In this document: positions 1-12,596 of the stretch, one piece after another
Position numbering within the stretch: position 1 is the stretch's first letter
How the letters are laid out: each line of letters opens with the position of its first letter
NCBI GenBank assembly: GCA_017893485.1
Contig: CM030368.1
Coordinates: forward strand, 176,758,504-176,822,503
Length of the DNA: 64,000 nucleotides
Source: Hemerocallis citrina
Taxonomy: Eukaryota > Streptophyta > Magnoliopsida > Asparagales > Asphodelaceae
Reading direction: 5' to 3'
Notes under the pieces: model-generated
What the model saw: the letters and a program-made list of their open reading frames with translations, nothing else
The model's database searches: none
What the model was told of the DNA's origin: nothing
Made by a program: the position numbers and the translations under genes

Positions 1-479
1 AAATTGATTGATAAGTCCAGTGTAGGGGTGATGCTAACTCTAGGGTGTTAATTTTTACTTATGATTCAATTATCTAAGGATTAGACACATAGTGAAGATG
101 TGATGAAAGTAAGAGAAAAACACAAGTATGAGGGCATCGGATCTACGGTGTGAGAGTGTTCACAGGATGTCTACATGATGCGTCATGTCAGGACGTGAAT
201 ACATCTCCAGAATATCGGGACCGTGGAGACGCTTGTGGGGTGCTTGGTGACTACGTAGTGCCATCATTCCATGGCGGAGGCAAATTGTCCATAGGATGTA
301 TGCATGATGTGTCATGTCACGACGTGGGATTCTCTCCAGGATTTCTGGACATGGGATCGTAACTCATAGAATATCTAGGATACTTACCGTAGTAGTTAAA
401 CTCATAGCGAAGGATCCAACCCTACAAGATGAAGAACGATTAAGGGCGTGCCCTCAGACCTATGTAGTATGGGATGCAT

Positions 480-943
480 TGTAACGCCCCTACCCGGAGC
501 TCGAACAATTTATACAATTTAGAAGACAAATCAGACACTATTTAGTACAACTGCCCACCACAGGCTGCCTCTCAAAAGGTGGTTAACCAAATTAGTAACT
601 CTTGATCATAGGCATTATTATTTATTAATATTTAAATTCTTGTTCAATCCTGATATGGGACTATTTGAATCACGTCTGTCTCTCTTTCTCAATTCAGTGT
701 ACAGCCGAAGCCATGCAAGTGGGCCCCTGCCACATCATCCAAGAGTAGAGACACAGGAGCCTCAACGGGTGGGCCCCCATCATGAATGATGTCATCAGCC
801 AAAGAACAATAGCATTTGCTGTTTCTCTCACATGCCCCCGCCTACCTATTTTCAATAAATTTACCATCAGGCCATTATACCCTATTACATATATACTCAC
901 CATATATACTATATTATATATTTGAAAATTACGGGGTGTTACA
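480..943 (-). repeat. TRIM 3' LTR
   Basis: This is the left copy of the 465-bp direct repeat, with termini TGTAAC and GTTACA. It differs from the right copy by scattered substitutions, so insertion is not very recent. Confidence 0.9.
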
Positions 944-1219
944 CACCCCCCCTTCAGAAATCAGCATCCTCGCTGAGCACGGGGCATGCACAATCTATTG
1001 CAGGATCTCCTTTCTAGCCGATGTGGAGTGGAATACCCTGATTCTGCTAACTGCACAGTACCCCGATTCTGCGAGTTGTACAGTCCCCTTACCTGGGCGA
1101 CCTGTCCCCAACCTCGCTCCCTATGCATATTTACTTATACATCTGCTAGCTCCATCTCAGGCATACATCTCACCCACTCTTACCCACACTCGGTGTCGAA
1201 AGTCGGCTCTGATACCATT

Positions 1220-1685
1220 TGTAACGCCCCTGGCTCGAGCTCGAACAATTTATACAATTTAGAAGACAAATTAGATACTATGTAGTACAACTGCCCACCA
1301 CAGGCTGCCTCTCAAAAGGTGGTTAACCGAATTGGTGACTCTTGATCATAGGCATTATTATTTATTAATATTTATATTCTTGTTCAATCCCGATATGGGA
1401 CTATTTGAATCATATCTCTCTCTCTCTTTCTCAATTCAGTGTACAACCGAAGCCATGCAAGTGGGCCCCTACTACGTCATCCAAGAGCAGAGACACAGGA
1501 GCCTCAACAGGTGGGCCCCCATCACGAATGACGTCATCAGCCAAAGAACAACAGTATTTGATGTTTCTCTCACGTGCCCCCCCTTACCTCTTTTCAATAA
1601 ATTTACCATCATGCCATTATACCCTATTACATATATACTCACCATATATACTATATTATATATTTGAAAATTATGGGGTGTTACA
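1220..1685 (-). repeat. TRIM 5' LTR
   Basis: This is the right copy of the direct repeat. It lies next to the PBS, which makes it the 5' LTR on the minus strand. Confidence 0.9.
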
Positions 1686-2108
1686 TGCATAGAATCCGAA
1701 CAAGTGCGCATTAGTGTCATTAAATATAAATAACTGCATTAAGGACTAAGTACACATTCGCACAAGACATCAATAAGATAGTCTCCCTTAGTTTTGTTTG
1801 TGAACAAGTGTGTGCTTTCCAAGTAAGAGAAATTGATGTATTATATCCTACCGTCAATTGTATGCAATTGACGTGCACACAATTTCTATGCAGGATAAAA
1901 TGAATGAATGGACTAAAGAGGAACGCTGCTTAAAGAATTGTTTCAAGTGTTAATTTATTCATGTAATATGTTGTAATTTGCTTTTGCTGTGTTGATGTAA
2001 ATATTATTGTGTAAAAAGTTTTAAATTTCTTGTAAAATTGTACGAAGAGAAGTGCAAAGATCCTGTGGAACTTCGAATTCGAACTTATTTGGAATTCATT
2101 GTGTTACA

Positions 2109-3264
2109 TTGTTGACAGCAATAAGTTTTGAGACATTCGGGGCGAACTCTGAATGCTTATAAATCTCATTTCCCTTCAAGCGATTCCCTAATCACAAGGT
2201 GGGAATGGTCAAGATCTCAAGTGGGAGCTTTTTTCCAATTGTTCGACCCAGAGGGGGTCGGGACTCTTGCTTGTCACTTCGGGTTGTTTGCCCCGGATTC
2301 CGAGATCTGAGGATTTACCCCCGAAACCTGAGAGATGTGGCCTATGTTGGGCACATCCAGGGCTTGGTGGTGTTCGGCCCAGCTGGGGTTTCTCGTACTG
2401 GCGGTTATGGTTCGTGGGAACCCGGATAGGATCGGGGCGATCCCATTGAGCCTCATAAGGTGCATCTCGGATTCCAATACTTAATGGTTGTCGTCGACAT
2501 CCACATGCCGGGGCTGAATATGCAAGATTCGTAACGGCCCCGACTGCCTGCCTGAGAAGCAGGGGCAATGATCTGGTGCTCGTTCGTTGTATGGGCATCT
2601 TTGGTGTGGCTCCCCGTACTCGCCGCCTGAGGAACCCTAAAGGTGGTAGTAGTTTACAGGGGAGGTCCGTGCGGGCAGATCAGAAACGTTTTGCAAATAT
2701 TTCTGCAAGGCTTCCGCTGCTGAGGCACATTTGGTTCGGTGCGTCTATAGTGGCAGGCCTTCTGGGAGCTCTTTAGAGAGATTAATTGTATGGGCTTTAG
2801 CTGTAACTTTGTTATAACTGTTGTTTGATTTGCCGACCACAGACTGGCCACTGCCTTCTTGTAATTCCTTTGCCTAATAGAAATCTTATTATTTGCGTAA
2901 AATGTTAAACTGGTTGAGTCTTTTTTTAGGCATCGGCATAAGGTGTGGTGTCCGAGACAACTGAGTTTTTTAGAGATCCGAAGTTGGGTGCCGAACCGGG
3001 GGTATTAACCCGTGAACAGGTCCTCAGTGTTTCAACACCAATGCTTGGCCTCGGATACCATGTTGAGGCGTGATCCCGAAATAGGAACATTCAGGGATTT
3101 GGTAGAAGCCCTTGGAATCAGATACCATTCGAAAAGGGTAGTGTTGAGGGGGGATCACCAGGTTTTTGTCGCCAGAGCTCTGTTCCGGATGTCACGCCGA
3201 GGAGTAAACCTGGTTTCTGCTAGACATGTGACATGGCATGTGTTTGCTTACGTCACCCATTGAG
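2109..3264. other. Old transposon-derived sequence, probably Tat-type 3' region
   Basis: No convincing gene. Removing the Tekay element joins this segment directly to 16495-17767, since the TTGAG duplication flanks that insertion. The stretch 2930-3190 has words such as a 'cagggatttgg-agaagccc' pattern and 'cagataccattcg' that resemble the ~60-bp tandem units at 17590 and 21755, so it may belong to the same Tat-type 3' region or an older copy. The stretch near 2820-2900 resembles 17330-17400. The short open frames show no recognised protein. Confidence 0.4.
3260..3264. repeat. TSD TTGAG of the Tekay element (left; right copy 16495-16499)
   Basis: TTGAG lies directly before TGTAAT at 3265 and directly after GTGACA ending at 16494. 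The perfect pair sets both ends of the element. Confidence 0.9.
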
Positions 3265-4272
3265 TGTAATCCTTGTTTCCTGTATTTGTATTTCTTCTGT
3301 ATTTTATTTCATTGTACTCTATTTATTAAATAAGGAACTCTATATCTATTTCAATCTCTAATAAAATTTACTTTTCATTTCGACTCAATTTTGTGCCCAA
3401 TCTGTTTCATTTGCCTTGTTCTCATCAACCCTAAATTGTTATTCTTCATGGTGAAATGACTAATTCAATTCATCTATTTTTTATAGCCTAATTATATGAT
3501 ATTTGACTCATTCTCCGATTGGATCCTATTCAAATCTTACTACCCATTAAACCAATAACCCTATACATATATAACCCTAATTACCCTAACCCTAATACAC
3601 CCTAATTCACTGTTATAGCTTAACCTAGCCGCCAATCACTGTATAAACCCATCCCCTGTTCATCCATCCCTACCTCCCGACCTCTCCATCTCTCCCGTCT
3701 GCATCTCGTCGAAACCCACCTTCTTCCCCATTCATCGCCCCTCGTCGCCCTCATCGACCATCACTCACCATCACCCTACCTCCTCATCCCTACCTCCAGT
3801 CGCCGCTCCATCGTCATCAACCCTGCCTCCATCGACCCCTCGATCATCCTCCCCTTCCTCCCACTCACCTCCAGAACTCTGAAACCATCATCGCCATTTC
3901 CTTCGTCGTCCCTAAACCTCCGTCGTCAGCCAGTCATCTCCCCCGTACACCCATATCCTCTACTACCCTCGACCGCCACCTTCATCCTAGTCCCCTCACC
4001 ATCTCCATCACCTCGTCACCTGAAGCACCACCATCACTGCCACTTACAACTTCCCCTATTTCTCCAATGTTGCCCTATTCCCGTCGACCATCGCCTCCCT
4101 CGCCGTCCGTCGCCATCTAGTCGTCGCCCTAGCCTTCGTACTCACCAAGTCGCGCCTCTGCGCTCTGCCCTCGTCCACAGTAGCTACAGTCGAAGCTGCC
4201 ACCATCCACCAGTGCAACATCTGCATCAGGGGAGAATTTTGATCGTTTGAATCTGGACCGTCCGATCCGTTG

Positions 4273-4303
<31 letters not shown>

Positions 4304-6613
4304 AGCTCTTGGATTCTCAGCCGTGTGATCTCTTGATCTTGATCCTCATCAAGATCCGTGCCAAATCTGATCCATCCGATCTCGATCGTTTATCATCTAG
4401 TTCATCATCCAATCAAGGCAAGTACTTGTATGAACTTTCTTGTTCCCCGTACACGCATAAATACCGCAAGTAGATCTCACCATAACTTGTTTTTCATGTT
4501 TTTACTTCTTGATGATCTTGATTCTATTCATCGATTGAATTCTATCAACCCTATAGACAAAAAGAGTCCCTCTAACAATCCATTAATATATCCGTCACAC
4601 AAATACTTTGTAGATCTAGGAGATTTATTCATATGAATGCATGTTATAGATGTTTGGTTGTATTTTGAGCATGTGAATGTTGTGTTCCTTGTTCATGAGT
4701 TTGAAAATACATGTGGCTTGCTGACTAGAAACTTGTTACACTCTGATTTGTATCATACATTAACCTAGATCCATGATAAATAAAATCATATTAATTTTCA
4801 TGCAAAAGAAATCATATTTGTTGCTGTCCTAATTTTGTCTGCTATTTTCGACCCTGATAATGATAGAATTTTGAATTGAGTTCTAAATATGAATCATAGC
4901 CTCAGGTTTCTAGTTTACATCACTTTGAACGGAATCGAATTCCGAATTATATTTTGTAGGTTATGACTCTTTAGTGCTTCTGGGTCTGGATTTCCATATT
5001 TAAAATTTTCCTGCATCACCTTATTTTACAATTTAATTTGAGCATTCTATCTGTAAGATAATAACTTGAAATTTGACATGCTGAGACTAGATATACTAGA
5101 TAACCTTTCCAAATTTATCTGGAATTATTTGATAAATTTTCAGACCTGTTTCATGCTTGTAAACACAACTTTGAGAATTCTGGTTGAACACAAAATCTGT
5201 GTAGAATGCTGTTTTGAACCTAGTTGTTGTAGCTTTTATATATCACGTTTATATGTGCTGGAACCGGCAGAGGGTTTAGTTTCTAGAAATTCTGACAAAT
5301 CCAGATTTTCATACCTTTAGCAACGGGAATCTCAGTTTTGGTGCAGCAACGTCCTGCTGTCCAGAATTGAAATTCTTGTTGTTCTTGTTAATTATAAATT
5401 GTGTTGGCATTTGAATATGTTTCCTACCCGACCTGAACTTGTTCTTTGTCCTCTGTCATGTTACTTATCATTTCTGTGCACTTTTATTCCTGTTTTGATA
5501 ATAATAATAAATAATCAAATCAGGGTTTAAAGGAAAGATCTAGTAGTGGACAATATAGAAAGGTATACTCAGAAGGGGGCCCGTGTTTCCCAACTATTTA
5601 CTGTTTTACTATATTTCACCGATTTTTTACTGTTTTACCTGACTACATACTTTCTTATCGGAAGGTGTACTCGGAAGGGGGTCCGTGTTCCCCAACTCTT
5701 TACTGTTTACCTGACTACATACTTCCCAATAGGAAGGTGTACTCGGATTGTGCAAACTTAGGACATTGTTTACTATTTACTGTTTACTTGATGTCTGAGT
5801 ACACCGCCCTATAGGATCCACTACGAAATCTAAACAAAACTTGATTGTATGTAGCAACCATGTGGTAAATAAATGGGACGCATGAAGTTCTACCTTAGAT
5901 AGGATTGAACAATAGACTTAAGAATAACATGTTTCACTTGCACACCCCTGTTTCCTAATATTGTTACCTGTTACAGCTACTTGTTACCATCACTTGATAC
6001 TGTTATTTTTTACTATTACCGCTATTGTTTCCTATTATTGTTGCTTGCTAGTGTTTCCTGTTACTTGCCTACTAATTTTTAGACTCTATTTATCTACTCT
6101 TTATTTCCTCCATGTTTTTGTTTCCTGTTCCTTGCTTCATGTTTCTGTTGCCCACACTTTTGCTTGTACTACTTGCAGCTCGTAGCTTGCACTAACAGGC
6201 ATGTTGTATTCCTGTTTTCCTATTTCTTTCAATTGCTAAATAAACAGGTTTTGGAGATCAACTACCTGCAGGAATTGGTAAGCAAACATTCTAAGCTTCG
6301 CTGAGATGAATCATGCTTTAGTTTACTATGTTTTGAGTTTAATAATTTCTTGTTGCTACTTAAACTTGTAATAGGCTTGTTGTCCCGAAGTTTTTCTTTC
6401 GATCCAGATATTGTATTTGTTTGAGAAATTATATTTGTTTCAAATAATTTCTGTTGATTAATAATTTACTCCATGCATGTGTGGTTGTATATTCTGTTAT
6501 ATTTCTTGTTATGCTGTTGAGTCGATCCTACAGCTTATGAATAATGAAAATTATTCGCTGGGCTTTGTCACGTACTTGTATTTCGTATTCCTTTTGGGAA
6601 ATGGGGCATGACA
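3265..6613 (+). repeat. 5' LTR of the Tekay element (type I LTR)
   Basis: It starts TGTAATCC and ends GGGGCATGACA, 3,349 bp. A TATA-like run (accctatacatatataaccc near 3560) precedes a pyrimidine-rich stretch (3640-4050), probably promoter and leader. An (ATC)n microsatellite lies at 4275-4301. Marks shared with other type I LTRs are the TAGCAACGGGAATC block near 5318 and 'ctcagaagggggcccgtgtttccc' near 5568, which recurs as short tandem copies to about 5750. The ORFs here, including a poly-Met one from the ATC repeat, are not genes. Confidence 0.9.
4275..4301. repeat. (ATC)n microsatellite
   Basis: Nine or so ATC units lie in the 5' LTR. The matching part is absent from the 3' LTR because of its deletion. 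Confidence 0.95.
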
Positions 6614-6622
6614 AGTTTTTAG

Positions 6623-6636
6623 TGGTATCAGAGCTC
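6623..6636 (+). promoter_or_regulatory. Primer binding site (initiator tRNA-Met)
   Basis: TGGTATCAGAGCTC starts nine bases after the 5' LTR. The first 12 bases are complementary to the 3' end of plant initiator tRNA-Met. Confidence 0.9.
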
Positions 6637-6971
6637 AAGTTTGGCTAGTGTGTTAGTCGTATTCAGCTAATATGTTAGTCAAGTTTGGCTTAAATTAGGC
6701 TTAGCTCAATAGTAAACAGGCCATGCAAATCACATGAACAATCGATAATCAACTCGATCTGGAAACTGGTCTTATTTCATTCATTTTGATCCCTTCTTAT
6801 TCAATTCCATGATTCCTTGTTTTTTCTGTCTTTGTCAGTCATCCTCATTGATTGATTTCTTAATGGGTATAAATTCATTCTTTCCATACCCATAATCTTT
6901 TGATTCTGGTGTCATCCATTCTTTTTATTTTTGCTTGGTTCGTCGATCGGCATCGCTAAATCTACTACAAC

Positions 6972-8573
6972 ATGTCAGTGGCTTGGAACAATACTACAGG
7001 TGGCGGTGTTGTCATTTTTTCTAAGGAGTGCAAGCAGAGCCCTATGGTAATTGGTGGTGCAGACTTCAAGGCAAATCTAATAGTGATCGAAAATTCTGGG
7101 TTTGATGTGATTCTCGAAATAGATTGGTTGGGTGAGTCCCATGCTATCATTGATTGCCAAGCGAAGAAGGTTGTATTCAGAATCCCAGACCGTGCAGAGT
7201 TTGAGTTCATTCTGGGGAGACACCTTTTGTGCGTGCTAAGAATGCAGTTGTTCAGGAAGGTTATGCAATGGAGTTGCACACAGGCTATGAGGCTATGCCT
7301 CCAATGGTGCGGGAATTCCTGGATGTGTTCCCAGAGGAATTTCCTAGGTTACCTCCAGATCGAGAAGTGGAGTTCGGCATTGATGTTCAGCCGGGTACGA
7401 TGCCGATATCAAAGAGCCCATACAAAATGGCATCGGTTGAGCTAGTAGAGCTGAAGGTACAAATTCAGGGTTTGTTGGATTTAGGTTTCATCATGCCCAG
7501 TGTTTCACTATGGGGAGCTCCTATTTTGTTCATCAATAAGAAGGACGGAAGCCGCAGACTATGCATTGATTTCTGAGAGCTGAACAGTGTTACAGTGAAG
7601 AATCGGTATCCACTACCCAGGATTTGTGACTTATTTGATCAGTTGGGCGGTGCTGCAGTCTTTTCAAAGTTGGACCTTCGTTCGGGGTATCATCAGGTGA
7701 AGGTGAAGGCGGCAGATGTGCAGATTACTACGTTCAGGACAAGGTACGGGCATTACGAGTTCTTAGTGATGCCCTTCAGAGTTACGAATGCACCAGTAGT
7801 GTTTATAAACCCGATGAACAAAGTTTTCTCCCCATTCTAGGACAGATTTGTGGTGGTCTTCATTGATGATATCTTGGTGTATTCTCGAAACCGGGAGGAG
7901 CATGCTGAGCATCTGAGATGTGTCTTGCAGACTCTGAGGTAGAATTAGCTCTATGGGAAGCTCAGCAAGTGCGAGTTCTAGCTTGAACGAGTTACCTTCT
8001 TGGGGCATATCATATCGGGCGAGGGAATTTCTGTTGATCTGTCCAAGATCACTGTAGTGAAGGATTGCCTGGTGCTAAAGTCAGTTTCAGAGGTGAGAAG
8101 TTTTCTCAGGCTAGCAGGGTATTATCAGAAATTTGTCCAAGATTTCTCGAAGATTGCCAGGCCATTGACTAAGTTGACAGGGAAGGATCAGAAATTTGCT
8201 TGGGATGGGGCTTACAGTGAAACTTTTGCAGATTTGAAGAGCAGGTTGACGTCAACGCCAGTGTTGACTATACCGGATGGGTCAGGTAGTTTTGTGATTC
8301 ATTGTGACGCTTCTGGCAGAGGTCTAGGTGCAGTGTTGATGTAGAAGGGCCGAGTTGTTGCATATGCGTTCAGACAGTTGAGGCCGCACGAGAAGAACTA
8401 CCCTACTCCTGATTTGGAGCTGGCAGCGGTGATCTTTGCCTTGAAGCTTTGGAGGCATTATTTACTTGGACACCGAGTGGAAATCTTTACTGACCACAAA
8501 AGTCTCAAGTATGTTTTCACCCAGAAGGAACTGAACATGAGGCAGAGGCGCTGGTTGGATATGATGGTAGACT
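6972..8573 (+). pseudogene. Tekay pol, first part: protease remnant, reverse transcriptase, RNase H
   Basis: The reading starts in a protease remnant (ADFKANLIV, then FDVILEIDWL, where most relatives have G-M-D-W-L). RT runs from about 7290: the segment LPPDREVEF, then [23 protein letters not shown] and the catalytic FIDD at 7859-7870. RNase H follows with HCDASGRGLGAVL and [11 protein letters not shown]. In-frame stops lie at 7574, 7838, about 7940, about 7979 and 8342. The catalytic FIDD survives, but the reading frame is dead. The frame is cut after 8573 by the solo LTR and resumes exactly at 12602. No gag is present upstream. Confidence 0.93.
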
Positions 8574-11500
8574 TGTAACAACCCTGATTTTTTGACGAAT
8601 GCGTCTTGTAAACGAACTGAGTGCTACTAGTTATAGAAACTATATTTTTGGTTAAAGAAATTGTGTTTTTCTCACTAATAGCCGACATGGTGCATACGAA
8701 TATATGTATATATGTATATATAAATGTATGTAGATGTTGAGTTGGACTTGTGAGCCCAAATGAAACAAGATAAACCCACCACACTTGAACACAATCAAGT
8801 GGTTCAAGCCCAACCATAGGAACGGCTGGCCACTTTATGGAGGGAAACAAGAGAGAGGTTAGGGTTTTGAACACCAAAAACACCATGATGAGTTTTTGTA
8901 AGAGCACATCACATCACCACCCAAACAAGTCAACCCCTTGCATGATGGGATGTTCTCCTTCTTCCCCATGCCCATGAAATCTGGCCACCCCCTCTCTCCC
9001 TCTCTTCTATTTTGTTTTAAAACCCCATCCCTTCTACCATTCTCTCTTACAACTCTTACTCTTTCTTAAGCCTCCAAACTTCATTCTCTACACCCTAGTT
9101 ACTGATTTGGAGTGAGAAGAAGAAGAAGAAGAAGCCAAGGAGAAGGAGAACAAGGAGCCAAAGCAAATAGGAGAAGCAAGGAGTTCCATAGGAGACAAGA
9201 AGGGGGACCTACAAGCAAAAGAACAAGCTACAAGCTAAGGTGGGTGTTTCCAATCTCTTGTTTTGGATGGTTGAATGGTGTTTGATGACTGAAAAAGTGA
9301 CATGCATGCCCTAAGAATGATGTCTAACAACTCGTTTTCTGCTAAGTAGACCAAACTAGAAAATCCTGTTAAAAGACTGAATTTTTGTTGTCAGCCCGTA
9401 GCTCATTGCATGAAAACCACTTGGAAATTTGATCTGAAACTTTTAGAGGATGATCATATAGGTGTCTTAAACCTTCAGTAATGTTTATGAATTTTTATGA
9501 TTTTTCTTGCTATTAAAATAAATTACAAACTTGCATGCTGGTCAGAATAGAACGAAGCAGTTTTTATTGTTACTGTTGTGGAAAGAATGATTTTTATCTC
9601 ACTGCATGCTTGTGGAAATGATCTGAAATTTTAGTATGTATTTTTAAGTGTATATAAGACCTAAGTTTCAAATTTCATGAGATTTGGACCACTGTAGCTA
9701 TGTCAATAAAATCATGCAAACTGAGCTAGATATTTTAGTGAACAGATCTGCTGTTGTTGCTGCCCTGTTTTTGGATGATATTCAAAAAGAAATAAATGGA
9801 AATCTACTTGGTAGAATCACTTGATTTTGGAAGAGTTGTAATATCATGTGTTAGGAACCAGATTCTAAAACTTCATGATGATCTGACACCGTTTACTATT
9901 TTAATCTGATTTTATCCCATGACTGTGTTGACATGATGTTCTATTCTGAGATTCTATACACTTGTTAAAGATGAGACCATAAGACTTTGTAAACGACTTT
10001 GTATGAAGGAACTTGAAACTAAGGAGTTTTATTAGACACATAGACCTTTCTGGAATGACCAATAAATTCTAATTTGGACAAGTATTCGATTTTATATGAT
10101 TTTTACAAGTGACGACAGAAACACAGTAAATCGTAAAGCTTACTGTTTTGCACCCTGATCATTGAGATGAGTTTAAAATTATATCTTGTTGGCTTAAAGT
10201 TGTTGTTTAAGGTCAAGAAACATGTCATGGATGTGAGTATGAGTTAGGATTTAAGTTATCTAAAAGTTTCTTGCTAAGAGTAGCCCATAGTTGCTTGTAG
10301 ACTCCATTATAGACCACATTGTTCAATGTTTCAAAGTAGAAATTGTATTGGATATTGGGGTATTATTGTAGACCACTTTGGGATGAAATTCATGCCCATT
10401 GTGTGCTTGTACTTGCTGTCTACTTTGAGTAGAAGCATGGAGAGCGCCCAATCGCAATTCCTCGAGGAAACGGGACCGGGAATGACTCCGTTTTGGCATA
10501 AATGCCAAGTGTGTGTTTGTTGTTTGGAATCCTAAATTGTCATTTTTAAGACTCTTAGAACCCCTATTTGGGTATTCATGGGTTAGGACTTACTCCTAGT
10601 GTGGTGTACCTTATTGGGGTACGTTGGTTGAGTTTTGAGACTCTAGGACTAAGTCTTGTGGTAAATCTAGACAGGTAGAACAAGACCCGGGTCGCATCGA
10701 ACGCGTTGGAGGAGATGACTCGTGCACCGACATACTCACCGTGTATGGATGGATTCCATAGTTTGTGTTTGGAGCTGCCACTTATCGAGGACCGTGGAGC
10801 GTTAAGTTTAGCAGGAAGCTATTTGTTGGTCGGGCCGAGGTTGCGATCAAACTCCAAGCATCGATGTGGTTGCAGCAATCGATAGGGACGATTCGTCGGG
10901 GGTTCGTGCCAAGTGTGGGCCGAGGCGGGTCAACTTTTGGGCCGGACTAGAGGGCTAGTCGAGTCCTAGTATGAAATGGATTGAAATCTATTTTGATAAA
11001 GGTAACTGACTAAGGAGAGTCTACTAATGGAATTGAACTAGTTGATCATGGCAAGTAAGTTGATTATCGAGTTGGGGATTTGGAAATGGTAGATAGATCG
11101 CCTAACTGAGGGAGAGATGTAGCTTTGGATACTTTGGTAGGGCTAGATCGAGTCTTGGTTGATTGTAAGGATAGGCACTAGCGAGGGTGTTCGCCTGTTA
11201 GGGAGACGTCGTCTCAACTGCAAGTTCTATTATAGTGTAAGGAAAAGTGTAGCGGAGTTGGGGAAACCCTATATCCATTAGGTCCTTTGTTAATCAATGC
11301 GGGCAGGAGGATTAGAGAAATGCCCGGTGAGCGAGACTCTACGGGAAATGCTCTAAGTCCTTCGGCGGGGAGCCCAGGTATCCGTATATCAGTTTTTGGT
11401 GAGATCCAGGAAGACGTGGATACAGCAACATATCGGGTAGGCCAATTTAATTACAGTCACGCAGGAGAAGCCTGGGACTGTGGTCCTTGGCATAGTGGAT

Positions 11501-12596
11501 AAAACTATGAGGATTGGACACCACTGACGACTAGTAGGGTAAGCCTGCAGCCTCACCATCACTGGAATCAGAAACAGGAGAGAGCACAAGAGTAGGATGC
11601 ATAGTGGGGGATCGAGCTCTATTAAACTGAAGAACGTCGTTTTGTTGGGGGGTGTGTAGTATGGGATGCATATCTTTCAACCAAGCGTACATTAGCCTTA
11701 AGAGCATGTGTGCATAGTGTGTGCATTAGTTTAGGCCATGGCATACACCGACACTTGTTTGATATCACCCTTTTTCTTTGCATCAAATATTATTTGTGGT
11801 TGTTGAGGTTGGAATTGCTATATTATGGCGTAGAGAGGATAGCCGAATATAGTATTTTGTCAGTTGTAATCAACTGATGTGCCCACAGTTATCAGTGCAG
11901 GATTGCCGACTTGGGATCGCGGGGAAGTCCTAGGCATAGTGGATAAAACTATGAGGATTGGACACCACGACGACTAGTAGGGTAAGCCTGCAGCCTCACC
12001 ATCACTGGATTTAGAAACAGGAGAGAGCACAAGAGTAGGATGCATAGTGGGGGATCGAGCCCTATTAAACTGAAGAACATCGTTTTGTTGGGGGGTGTGT
12101 AGTATGGGATGCATATCTTTCAACCAAGCGTACATTAGCCTTAAGAGCATGTGTGCATAGTGTGTGCATTAGTTTAGGCCATGGCATACACCGACACTTG
12201 TTTGACATCACCCTTTTTCTTTGCAACAAATATTATTTGTGGTTGTTGAGGTTGGAATCGCTATATTATGGCGTAGAGAGGATAGCTGAATATAGTATTT
12301 TGTCAGTTGTAATCAACTGATGTGCCCACAGTTATCAGTGCAGGATTGCCGACTTGGGATCGCGGGGAAGCTCTAGCAGGAGAAAAGCATCCAAGTGAAA
12401 GTTACGGTCCAAATTTTTATTGTACATTCTTGTTGTAACAATTAATTGTAATTGTTGTAATCATTGGACATTGTAATAACAATTTGATGTAATAAAGGTT
12501 TTTAATTTCCTGGGAATTTTGTTGTGTTGTGACTCATTTGAAGGAAGATCCTGGAGTGTGTCACGTGTTCCTACGTTAGGAATTCGGGGCACTACA
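8574..12596 (+). mobile_element. Type II solo LTR inside RNase H of the Tekay element
   Basis: It starts TGTAACAACC and ends GGGCACTACA, 4,023 bp, flanked by AGACT (8569-8573) and GGACT (12597-12601), a duplication with one mismatch. Taking it out with one copy restores the RNase H frame. It has no internal domain or PBS. The TATA-like and leader parts lie near 9000-9240. The caactgatgtgcccacag motif near 11873, shared with other type II LTRs, is near its 3' end. It contains a 444-bp tandem duplication (11489-12370). Confidence 0.88.
11489..12370 (+). repeat. 444-bp tandem duplication within the solo LTR
   Basis: The copy from 11489 ('ggcatagtggataaaactatg') repeats from 11933 with only a few differences through 'gatcgcggggaag' near 12370. 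Near-identity of the copies means it is younger than the LTR. Confidence 0.93.

Larger units (their letters stand above)
480..1685 (-). mobile_element. TRIM element (terminal-repeat retrotransposon in miniature), complete
   Basis: Two direct repeats of about 465 bp (480-943 and 1220-1685) start TGTAAC and end GTTACA and enclose only 276 bp. A perfect 5-bp target site duplication TGCAT lies at 475-479 and 1686-1690. The primer binding site, complementary to the 3' end of initiator tRNA-Met, is on the minus strand at 1206-1217, two bases from the right LTR. The polypurine tract (minus strand, seven G) lies at 946-954 beside the left LTR. The element therefore reads right to left. It codes for nothing and must have moved with enzymes supplied in trans. 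It is related to the array at 42663-44453, sharing the PBS-side sequence and the stretch around GGTTAACCACCTTTTGAGAG. Confidence 0.93.
1..2108 (+). mobile_element. 3' part of a long type II gypsy LTR, split by a TRIM
   Basis: The start lies outside the window. The end is TGTTACA at 2102-2108. Without the TRIM at 480-1685, it aligns closely with 52080-52966, the end of the 5' LTR of the element at 40545. Shared marks are the GATGCGTCATGTCA-type repeats near 180-340, the GTAGTATGGGATGCAT motif near 467 and the caattgacgtgcacacaatttc motif near 1866. I cannot tell a solo LTR from a 3' LTR because the left side is missing. It contains no coding sequence; the short open frames here are chance. Confidence 0.8.

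Noticed and set aside
816..1262. 148- and 99-codon plus-strand ORFs at the left end
   Set aside because: They lie across the TRIM interior and LTR and are antisense to it; no protein family resemblance.
480..1685. Cassandra-type TRIM
   Set aside because: Cassandra LTRs hold a 5S rRNA-like stretch; none is seen in these LTRs or those at 42663-44453.
4056..4304. Minus-strand ORF starting with a run of methionines
   Set aside because: It is the translation of the (ATC)n microsatellite and the pyrimidine-rich LTR leader; no conserved protein.
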